From Pelagibius sp050290145 (lineage in GTDB: Bacteria > Pseudomonadota > Alphaproteobacteria > Kiloniellales > Kiloniellaceae), in NCBI GenBank assembly GCA_050290145.1, contig JBNKHC010000275.1, positions 1 to 7,739 on the forward strand: a stretch of 7,739 nt of DNA, given 5' to 3'. The notes below the pieces were generated by a model that was given only the letters and a program-made list of their open reading frames with translations, was not told the DNA's origin and ran no database searches. The first letter of the stretch is position 1. The number at the start of each line of letters is the position of its first letter. Below, in pieces: positions 1 through 5,854 of this stretch. The position numbers and the translations under genes are program-made.

Positions 1-59
1 CCAGCCAGTCACCCAGGAAAATCCCGAAAAATCAGTCCGTTATAGGGTGTGGAGACGCT

Positions 60-98
60 CTGTATCACAAGGGTGTATCACAGAGGTGTATCACAAGA
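60..98. repeat. three tandem 13-bp direct repeats
   Basis: The 9-mer TGTATCACA occurs at 61-69, 74-82 and 87-95, a strict 13-bp period, with the flanking bases (AAGG, GAGG, AAGA) also similar. A related 8-mer, GTATCACA, recurs alone at 794-801 just ahead of the TIR gene. Short phased repeats of this kind can be protein-binding iterons, recombinase arm sites or plain slippage products. The sequence does not decide between them. The nearby integrase-like relic makes an old recombination site thinkable. Confidence 0.6.
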
Positions 99-123
99 CC
101 CGCCCCTGAGACGCCTCCCGACG

Positions 124-303
124 GTACGGCGCGCCCGCAAGATCTCGGTCGCACTGGATCAACTCGCCGAGGCGCTGCAAGGAATGCCATCCGCCCGCCT
201 GCCCACCCCCGGGCAACTCAATCTCGTCTTGAAAGAACTCTTCGACAGCATCCTCCGCGAAGGCGACCGCCAGCGTGAGCTGCTCGGCGACGACTTCACG
301 CAG
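124..303 (+). pseudogene. probable tyrosine integrase fragment (N-terminal region)
   Basis: The reading frame here has an arginine-rich stretch (VRRARKISVALDQLAEAL) followed by PTPGQLNLVLKELFDSILREG. This resembles the part just before the core-binding domain in integrases with a DUF6538-like N-terminus, where a 'REARRRAR' helix is followed by a 'LTPEQLN' type helix. No catalytic domain follows: the R, HxxR and Y residues of the recombinase are absent, because the frame runs straight into mmsA-like sequence by about 394. The match rests on memory of the family pattern, not on an alignment. If right, it is a dead remnant of an integrated element. The frame is open from 49 to 714, but that open frame joins unrelated pieces and should not be called a gene. 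Confidence 0.4.
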
Positions 304-393
304 TTCCCCAACGGTAGCCGGCGGGAGATCATCGACGAGACTGCCGAGCCCCATACCATCGAGACCTACAGGGAATTCCGTGCCCGGGGTACC

Positions 394-558
394 GCCGGCG
401 TCTTCAACGTGATCCAGGGCGACAAGGAAGCGGTCGATGCGCTGCAGGAGCACCCCAAGGTGAAGGCAATTTCCTTCGTCGGCTCGACGCCTATCGCGCG
501 CTACATCTACCGGACCGGCACCGCCAACGATAAGCGCGTGCAGGCCCTCGGCGCGGCG
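394..558 (+). pseudogene. mmsA: mmsA internal fragment (methylmalonate-semialdehyde dehydrogenase)
   Basis: About 55 residues match the middle of CoA-acylating methylmalonate-semialdehyde dehydrogenase. The landmarks are GVFNVIQGDKEAVDAL, then HPKVKAISFVGSTPIARYIY, then GTANDKRVQALGAA. In the full enzyme (about 500 residues, valine/inositol catabolism) this is part of the NAD-binding Rossmann region containing the FVGSTP motif. The catalytic cysteine and everything else are missing. Similarity starts abruptly after an integrase-like stretch and stops at GAA, where GGAKNH would be expected. This is a gene scrap, on the plus strand, and not functional. It suggests that DNA was once exchanged with, or inserted into, an mmsA locus. 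Confidence 0.8.
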
Positions 559-664
559 CCCCTTTTCCTTCGAATGCACGTCTCCCCAGGCGCAGAATGC
601 CGACAACCCCAAAGCCCTGATCGCCGCATCGATCGCCCACCTGCAGGCCCGACTGGACGGGTGA
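557..664 (+). other. unidentified coding scrap ending in a stop
   Basis: In the frame ending with TGA at 662-664 there is protein-like sequence, with NADNPKALIAASIAHLQAR followed by LDG and the stop. It looks like the helical C-terminus of some protein, in a different frame from the mmsA fragment just before it. There is no start codon or ribosome site of its own. I do not recognise the family. It may be a third decayed fragment in this relic region, or chance. Confidence 0.2.
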
Positions 665-680
665 ACCTGTCGGCTTGCGA

Positions 681-710
681 ATGTCCGGTTTGGGTCATAA
701 GCGGACTTCA
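681..710 (+). repeat. dispersed palindromic element, left copy
   Basis: GTCCGGTT at 683-690 pairs with AAGCGGAC at 698-705 (seven of eight pairs) around the loop TGGGTCAT. A related sequence sits in opposite orientation at 5696-5725: the two share about 15 of 21 core bases, including TTTGG and AAGCGG. From general knowledge, similar GTCCGCTT...AAGCGGAC hairpins are frequent between genes of alphaproteobacteria, so this is probably a repeated extragenic palindrome. As RNA it could fold, but there is no T-run to make it an obvious terminator. Confidence 0.55.
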
Positions 711-762
711 CTGAATAGACCAGCACAGATCCGCTAAGTGCCATCTCCGGAACTTTGGCGAT

Positions 763-782
763 CAGCCAAAAATAGTTGGCTG
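763..782. promoter_or_regulatory. perfect 7-bp inverted repeat upstream of the TIR gene
   Basis: CAGCCAA (763-769) and TTGGCTG (776-782) are exact inverted copies around a 6-base AT-rich spacer, AAATAG. It lies about 95 bases before the ATG of the TIR gene, in the most AT-rich part of the region. This geometry fits a dimeric regulator operator. There is no T-tract after it, so a terminator is less likely. No regulator gene is visible in the window. Confidence 0.4.
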
Positions 783-792
783 CTCTCCATCA

Positions 793-833
793 GGTATCAC
801 ACAGGTAGTTCCCTCTTTTGATTTGTGACATAC
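793..833. promoter_or_regulatory. TATCACA-type motif with partial inverted partner
   Basis: GGTATCACACAGG (793-805) closely resembles the tandem 13-bp units at 60-98. TTTGTGACATAC (822-833) is a partial inverted partner: its reverse complement GTATGTCACAAA matches with a two-base offset. The pair spans the region 40-80 bases before the TIR start codon, where a promoter or operator would be expected. I could not find a convincing -35/-10 pair, so no promoter is called. Confidence 0.25.
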
Positions 834-875
834 TTGTGTGTGCAGTAGCGGATTTGCGCTTGGCCGAGGTGCGGC

Positions 876-3800
876 ATGCGTATCTTTCTCAGCTACAACA
901 ATCGTGATCGAGAAGTCGCCGAGCGGCTGCAGAAGGCACTTTTGCGCCGCCGGCCGGACCTGGAAATCTACTTTGCGCCGGTCAGAAACACCATCGGCGC
1001 CTACTGGATCGCCGAGCTGGGCGAGGAGCTCGAGGCGACCGACGCGGTTCTCCTGCTGCTCGGTAACAGTGTCGGCGCCTGGCAGGAGCTCGAGTACTAC
1101 GAGGCCCTGAAGGCCAGCCGCAAGACAAAGCGCCCGCTGATCGCCCCGATCATGCTCGGCGAGACTCTGCCCGGTCTCCACTTTCTCGACCACTTCCAAC
1201 GTTTTTCGCTCGATCGCCAGCCCTTCGAAGATTTGGTCACAAGCGTGCTCACGGCACTCGACGGCGCGCCCACTGAGGACGAGGAACCTCTGTGGCGGCG
1301 GACCAATCCCTATCGGGGCCTGCCGGCGATGCGCAGCGAGGATGCCGCCTACTTCTTCGGGCGCGATAAGATCACCAGCGAGATTCTGGACGCGCTGCGC
1401 CAGGACACCAACCGCGTCATTGCCCTGGTGGGCAACTCCGGGGTGGGCAAGTCCTCGATCGCCCAGGCGGGCGTGCTTGCTTCCCTGCGCAGCCGCCTCT
1501 GGCCCGGCGACTTGGATCGAGAGTGGCCAAGCGACCTGGAAACCAGCCCGGCCTGGCTGCACATCTCAGTGACGCCGGGGGAGCTCCCGCTCAAGGCTCT
1601 GGCCCAGGCTTTTGCCCGGATCTGGCTCGATGACCCCGCGGATGTAGAGGAACAGGCACTGAGATGGGTGAAGCTATTCAGGGAAGGCGACGATCTCTCT
1701 GCCCTGACCGAGGCCGCCCGGAACCAAGTCGCCCGGCAGAGCAACGCCGAACCGCCGCCGCGTACGCTGATCTATGTTGACCAGGGCGAGGAACTCTATG
1801 CCCGCGCCGAGGCCGAGGAGGCGGAGATCTGCTCGCGGCTCCTCGCCGAGGCCGTCGTGCGGCCGGAGATCGCGATCATGCTGTCGATCCGCTCGGACCA
1901 CTACGGCCACCTGCAGGAAGATGCGCCGCTCTTCGAGGCCTGCGAGCGTATCGACGTTCCGCCCATGGATCGCGAGCAGATCGAATGCATGATCCGGGAG
2001 CCTGCGGCGCGCCTGGGCGTCAGGTTCGAGAACCCGGAAATGGTCCCGCCGATAGCAGAGGCTACGGCACGGGAGAAGGGCGCCCTGCCGATGCTCTCCT
2101 ACCTGATGTCCGATGTCTGGGAGACGATGCGCCAGGACGATCGCGCTGATGGCACCCTGCGTTTCCCCTACGAGATCGTCGATGTAAGCCGTCCCCTGGT
2201 CGAGCGGGCCGAGCGGTTTCTGGCGGAGCATCCGCACAGCAAGGCAATTCTGCGCCGGCTATTCACGTTGAAGCTGGCCCATGTGCCGAAGGAGGGCGAG
2301 GCGGTGCGCCGGCGCGCTCGGCGCAGCGAGTGCTCCGAAGAGGAGTGGGAGTTGGCGGATGCCCTGGCCGGGCCGGAGTGGCGTCTGCTGTCAACAGGCG
2401 AAGAGGGTGAGGAGCCCACGCTGGAGGTCTCCCATGAGGCGCTGCTGCGCAACTGGCCGCGCCTGGAGCTCTGGTTGGACGCGGCACGGGAGTTCCTGAT
2501 CTGGAAGGGCCACCTGGAGGCGGACCGACGCGCGTGGGAGCTGGCCGCGGCTTCCGACAAGCCGCGGGCACTTCTCACCGGCCTGCGGCTGGACGGCGCG
2601 CGCTTCTGGCGTGGGGAACGCGGCGACGACCTCTCGGAGGCAGACCGGACCTTCATAGATGCAAGCATTTCCACATCCGAAGATGCGGCGCGACGCAGGA
2701 AGGAGACGCGCGAGCGTGTCGCTCAGCAGCGGAAATGGATCGCGCGCCTTGCCGCGACGGCCGCGATCGTGTTTGCCGTTTTTGGCGGCCTTGCCACATG
2801 GCAATGGGACGAGGCGGATTTACAGCGTTCCAGCGCTGAGGCGGCCCTCAATCACGCAACGCGGGAAACCGAGCGCGCCAACAACGAGCGACAGCGCGCC
2901 GAGAAGGGGCTGCGCCGGGCTCAGATCGAGCAGGCACGCTTCCGTGCGATCAAGGCGCAGGAACTCACCGCAATGGGAGACGCCGGAGCGGCGATCGGGA
3001 TCGCACTCTCAGGGATGCCTTATGCCAATCCCAGCGGCTGGCCGAGCCTGGATCATATCCGCGAGGTACCGATCGCGCTTGCCGATGCCCTCTTCAACAG
3101 AAGAGAGCTCGCCGTCCTGCGCGGTCACGGGGGCGGCGTCAACTGCGCCGCCTTCTCGCCCGGCGGCGCGCGAATCGTCACCGCATCCGAGGATAAGACG
3201 GCTTGGATCTGGAACGCCGAGAACGGCAGCAAGATGGCCGTCCTGCGCGGTCATGAAGGCGGTGTCAATTCCGCCGCCTTCTCGCCCGGCGGCGCGCGGA
3301 TCGTAACCGCCTCCAAGGACAGCACGGCGCGGATCTGGAACGCCGAGAACGGCGCCGAGCTCGCCGTCCTGCGCGGCCACAAGGACGATATCTATTCCGC
3401 CACCTTCTCGCCCGACGGCACAAGGGTCGTGACCGCCTCCGCGGACAACACGGCACGGATCTGGAACGTCGTAAGCGGTACCGAGATCGCCGTCTATCGC
3501 GGTCATGGGGGGCCTGTCTGGTCCGCCTCCTTTTCGCCCGACGGCACGCGGGTCGTCACCGCGTCCGAGGACAAGACGGCGCGGATCTGGGTTGCCGATA
3601 GCGGCGCGGAGGTCGCCGTCCTGCGCGGCCACAAGGATGATATCTACTCCGCCGCCTTCTCGCCTGACGGCACCAGGGTCGTCACCGCCTCGGATGATGA
3701 AACGGCGCGGATCTGGGATACCGAAAGCGGCGCCGAAATCGCCGTCCTGCGCGGCCACGAGGACGATGTCTGGTCTGCCTCCTTCTCGCCCGACGGCACC

Positions 3801-5111
3801 AGGGTCGTCACCGCGTCTGATGACGACACGGCACGGATCTGGAACGCAGACAGCGGCGCCGAAGTCGCCGTATTGAGCGGCTACGAGGGCTCTGTCAATT
3901 CTGCCGTCTTTTCGCCCGACGGCACGCGGGTCGTCATCGCCTCTCAGGACAACACGGCGCAGATCTGGAACGCCAAGAACGGCGCCGAAATGGCCCCCCT
4001 GCGCAGTCACGAAGACGAAGTCAATTGCGCGGTCTTCTCACCCGACGGCACACGGATCGTCACCGCCTCCGATGACGGCACTGCGCGGATCTGGGCCGCA
4101 GGCAGCGGCGCCGAGGTCATGGTGCTGCGCGTTCACAAGCACGATGTCAATGCCGCCGCCTTCTCGCCGGGCAGCGCGCAAGTGGCCACCGCCGCTATCG
4201 ACAACACGGCGCGGATATGGGACGCCGCAAGCGGCGCCGAAGTCACCGTCCTGCGCGGCCATGGCGGCGGTGTAAATTCCGTCGCCTTCTCACCCGACGG
4301 CACGCATGTCGTCACCGCCTCCGACGACGACACGGCGCGGACCTGGGACGCCGCAAGCGGCGCGGCGGTCGCTGTGCTGCGCGGCCATGAGGACGACGTC
4401 AATTCCGCTGTCTTTTCGCCCGACGACACCCGCATCGTCACTGCCTCCACGGACAGATCGGCGCGGATCTGGGATGTCGAGAGCGGCGCCGAGATCACGA
4501 TCCTGCGCGGTCATGCGGGTCCTGTCTGGTCCGCAGCCTTTTCGCCCGACGGCACGCGGATCGTCACCGCGTCCGAGGACAAGACGGCGCGGATCTGGGA
4601 TGCCGATAGCGGCGCCGAGATCGCCGTCCTGCGCGGTCATGCGGGTCCTGTCTGGTCCGCCGCCTTTTCGCCCGACGGTAGCCGCATCGTCACCGCCTCC
4701 GCGGACAGATCGGCGCGGATATGGGGTAGCGAAAGCGGCGCTGAAGTCGCCGTCCTGCGCGGTCATGGGCACGATGTCAGATCCGCTGCCTTTTCGCCCG
4801 ACGGCGCGAGGATCGTCACCGCCTCTTGGGACAACACCGCGCGGATATGGGATGTCGAGAGCGGCGCTGAGATTATCGTCCTGCGCGGTCACGCGGGTTC
4901 CGTCAACTCCGCCTCCTTCTCGCCCGGCGGCACGCGGATCGTCACCGCTTCTGATGATGATACGGCGCGACTGTGGCCTCACTATCAGACAATGGACGAG
5001 CTCTACGAGCACGCTCACCAAATCGTGGAACAGCTGCAGCCGCTGAGCGAGCAGGAGAAATGTGCCTACTACCTGAGACGAGAAGGTTGCCAGGTCGGTA
5101 GCGCGCAATGA
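876..5111 (+). CDS. TIR - STAND NTPase - transmembrane - 15x WD40 repeat protein
   Basis: The 1411-residue protein reads as a STAND immune receptor. Residues 1-128 are a TIR domain: IFLSY at the start and a WxxxE signature (W69, E73, with A77 following) that points to E73 as the candidate NADase glutamate. Residues about 144-560 are an nSTAND1-like NTPase. It opens with NPYRGLPAM and FFGRD, has Walker A GNSGVGKSS (186-194), Walker B LIYVDQGEE (298-306), a likely sensor IRSD (338-341) and a winged-helix motif VSHEALLRNWPRL (518-530). A hydrophobic helix (about 622-641) follows a basic stretch, then a charged coiled-coil (645-690) and a helical linker with GDAGAA. From residue 746 come 15 WD40 blades, then a tail (YQTMDELYEHA...) like that ending other STAND-WD40 proteins. 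The ATG at 876 has GAGGTG at 866-871. By family knowledge, ligand sensing by the propellers would drive NTP-dependent assembly and TIR-mediated NAD+ cleavage. Immune function is inferred, the trigger unknown. It is probably co-transcribed with the membrane-protein gene 45 bases downstream. Confidence 0.93.
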   Translation: MRIFLSYNNRDREVAERLQKALLRRRPDLEIYFAPVRNTIGAYWIAELGEELEATDAVLLLLGNSVGAWQELEYYEALKASRKTKRPLIAPIMLGETLPGLHFLDHFQRFSLDRQPFEDLVTSVLTALDGAPTEDEEPLWRRTNPYRGLPAMRSEDAAYFFGRDKITSEILDALRQDTNRVIALVGNSGVGKSSIAQAGVLASLRSRLWPGDLDREWPSDLETSPAWLHISVTPGELPLKALAQAFARIWLDDPADVEEQALRWVKLFREGDDLSALTEAARNQVARQSNAEPPPRTLIYVDQGEELYARAEAEEAEICSRLLAEAVVRPEIAIMLSIRSDHYGHLQEDAPLFEACERIDVPPMDREQIECMIREPAARLGVRFENPEMVPPIAEATAREKGALPMLSYLMSDVWETMRQDDRADGTLRFPYEIVDVSRPLVERAERFLAEHPHSKAILRRLFTLKLAHVPKEGEAVRRRARRSECSEEEWELADALAGPEWRLLSTGEEGEEPTLEVSHEALLRNWPRLELWLDAAREFLIWKGHLEADRRAWELAAASDKPRALLTGLRLDGARFWRGERGDDLSEADRTFIDASISTSEDAARRRKETRERVAQQRKWIARLAATAAIVFAVFGGLATWQWDEADLQRSSAEAALNHATRETERANNERQRAEKGLRRAQIEQARFRAIKAQELTAMGDAGAAIGIALSGMPYANPSGWPSLDHIREVPIALADALFNRRELAVLRGHGGGVNCAAFSPGGARIVTASEDKTAWIWNAENGSKMAVLRGHEGGVNSAAFSPGGARIVTASKDSTARIWNAENGAELAVLRGHKDDIYSATFSPDGTRVVTASADNTARIWNVVSGTEIAVYRGHGGPVWSASFSPDGTRVVTASEDKTARIWVADSGAEVAVLRGHKDDIYSAAFSPDGTRVVTASDDETARIWDTESGAEIAVLRGHEDDVWSASFSPDGTRVVTASDDDTARIWNADSGAEVAVLSGYEGSVNSAVFSPDGTRVVIASQDNTAQIWNAKNGAEMAPLRSHEDEVNCAVFSPDGTRIVTASDDGTARIWAAGSGAEVMVLRVHKHDVNAAAFSPGSAQVATAAIDNTARIWDAASGAEVTVLRGHGGGVNSVAFSPDGTHVVTASDDDTARTWDAASGAAVAVLRGHEDDVNSAVFSPDDTRIVTASTDRSARIWDVESGAEITILRGHAGPVWSAAFSPDGTRIVTASEDKTARIWDADSGAEIAVLRGHAGPVWSAAFSPDGSRIVTASADRSARIWGSESGAEVAVLRGHGHDVRSAAFSPDGARIVTASWDNTARIWDVESGAEIIVLRGHAGSVNSASFSPGGTRIVTASDDDTARLWPHYQTMDELYEHAHQIVEQLQPLSEQEKCAYYLRREGCQVGSAQ
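3111..4976 (+). repeat. 15 in-frame 126-bp WD40 repeats
   Basis: Fifteen consecutive units each begin with a version of AVLRGH and run through FSPDGTRIVTAS to TARIW. Unit n starts at 3111 + 126(n-1). The last, at 4875, fits this spacing exactly, so there is no insertion or deletion across the array. The final blade is cut after LW at 4976. Differences cluster at unit positions 7, 8, 9, 11, 27, 29 and 35-37. The other positions are nearly constant. Blades 7, 8 and 9 have lost parts of the GH signature (SGY, RSH, RVH). Fifteen blades would build two propellers, for example seven plus eight. Confidence 0.95.
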
Positions 5112-5156
5112 GCAGGTGTATGTCTGGCAATAGCAGGTGACATCGGTGGGTGGTCC

Positions 5157-5624
5157 ATGGCAGATCAGACAATTGCAGACAAAGACAGCGAAGGCCACCT
5201 CGGCCTCTTTCTCTATTATGCGGACCAGACCGAAAGGCTGGTCGAGCGCCGCGCCGCCAATAGCCGCTATTTTCTGACGGTGAACACCGCCTTCATCACC
5301 ATCCTCGGCCTCGCCTTTCAGCACGAGCCACTTGGCCGGTCCGCCTGGCTTGCAGCGTTACCGCTAGCCGGCATCGTGGTCTGTATGATCTGGGCGCAGC
5401 TTGTCCGTTCCTACCGGGTGCTCACGGGTGCTCGCTTCAAGGTGATAAAGGAGATGGAACAATCGTTGCCTGCCGCTCCCTATACGGAAGAATGGCAGCT
5501 AATCAAGGCCGATCCCGCATATGGGGGGTACTTCTCCATCGCCCGCCTGGAGTCTGCCGTTCCTTGGGTCTTCGCGGTGATTTATGCAGTTCTTCTCTTG
5601 GCTTTCGTGATCGCCGAGACGTGA
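5157..5624 (+). CDS. small three-helix membrane protein, RipA-family-like
   Basis: The 155-residue protein has a hydrophilic N-terminus of about 35 residues, then membrane helices at about 37-55 (RYFLTVNTAFITILGLAF), 64-82 and 134-153. The middle section contains RSYRVLTGARFKVIKEME, LPAAPYTEEW and a late LESAVPWVFAVIYA. This order (ERRxxANxxFLTxNT, an arginine-lined loop with KFxVIxE, EW, and ExxVPWVF before the last helix) agrees with my memory of the proteins annotated as RipA-family octameric membrane proteins. RipA of Francisella is an inner-membrane protein needed for intracellular growth. Its molecular activity is not something the sequence shows. The start has only a weak GGTGGGTGG (5145-5153) before it. 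It follows the TIR gene by 45 bases on the same strand, which suggests a partner or accessory role, for instance membrane anchoring or pore formation. That link is inference. It could instead be an unrelated passenger. Confidence 0.85.
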   Translation: MADQTIADKDSEGHLGLFLYYADQTERLVERRAANSRYFLTVNTAFITILGLAFQHEPLGRSAWLAALPLAGIVVCMIWAQLVRSYRVLTGARFKVIKEMEQSLPAAPYTEEWQLIKADPAYGGYFSIARLESAVPWVFAVIYAVLLLAFVIAET

Positions 5625-5695
5625 CAAGCAGCCATTTGAGTTGCTGGCCGAAGTCAATTTCACCGGTCACTTTCCGGGGCGGTCCGGTGGGTCCT

Positions 5696-5725
5696 GAACG
5701 ACCGCTTCGGGCCAAAAGCAGACAT
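5696..5725 (-). repeat. dispersed palindromic element, right copy (inverted)
   Basis: Read on the minus strand this is GGATGTCTGCTTTTGGCC followed by CGAAGCGGTCGTTC, a relative of the element at 681-710 in the opposite orientation. Bases TCTGCTTT and AAGCGG align without gaps in the core. It lies 71 bases after the stop of the small membrane-protein gene, so the two copies face each other across the TIR unit with about 5 kb between them. They are too diverged to be recent transposon ends. Confidence 0.45.
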
Positions 5726-5742
5726 CCAAAACCCGACCGGCC

Positions 5743-5774
5743 GGAGTCCGCTTCGCACCAGGAGCGGTCCTTTT
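5743..5774 (+). terminator. candidate factor-independent terminator of the TIR unit
   Basis: GGAGTCCGCT (5743-5752) pairs with AGCGGTCC (5763-5770) in an eight-pair stem with a two-base bulge (GT) and a 10-base loop. TTTT follows at 5771-5774. It is the first hairpin with a T-run after the small membrane-protein stop at 5624. The T-run is short and the bulge weakens the stem, so it may be a partial terminator, or a decayed member of the same palindrome family (GTCCGCT...AGCGG). Confidence 0.45.
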
Positions 5775-5798
5775 GTAAGTAATGAAGCGCGGGTCCGT

Positions 5799-5832
5799 TG
5801 TCTGGGCTATTCTGTAAGCGCAAACCCAGACA
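5799..5832. terminator. 8-bp perfect inverted repeat between convergent genes
   Basis: TGTCTGGG (5799-5806) and CCCAGACA (5825-5832) are exact inverted copies around an 18-base spacer. The site is 22 bases past the stop of the minus-strand SDR gene ending at 5855. Its position between two converging transcription units suits a transcript end for the minus-strand operon. There is no T-run on either strand, so a protein-binding site is also possible. The rest of 5625-5854 holds only the palindrome and terminator already listed, with no coding sequence. Confidence 0.3.
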
Positions 5833-5854
5833 CTAGAGGCCAATCGAAGCCTAA

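Noticed and set aside
91..744. Minus-strand open frame of 217 codons opposite the mmsA relic
   Set aside because: The recognisable protein similarity (mmsA, integrase-like) is on the plus strand; the minus frame shows no family motif.
806..850. Possible promoter for the TIR gene
   Set aside because: The AT-rich stretch contains TTGATT and CATACT but with no acceptable spacing, so no -35/-10 pair is called.
3009..4010. Long open frame on the minus strand across the WD40 array, with a repeated AAQDGDFGAA pattern
   Set aside because: It is the antisense of the 126-bp WD40 units. Repetition and high GC keep the frame open; there is no start signal and no known domain.
3111..4976. Regular repeats resembling a CRISPR array
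   Set aside because: The units are contiguous, 126 bp, in-frame and protein coding, with no repeat-spacer pattern of 25-40 bases.
5108..5140. Ten-codon frame overlapping the TIR stop (ATGA)
   Set aside because: It is too short, has no detectable features and ends before the next gene. A role in translational coupling cannot be shown.
4290..5324. Long minus-strand open frame over the end of the TIR gene and the start of the small membrane gene
   Set aside because: It spans two well-supported plus-strand genes and shows only antisense repeat sequence.
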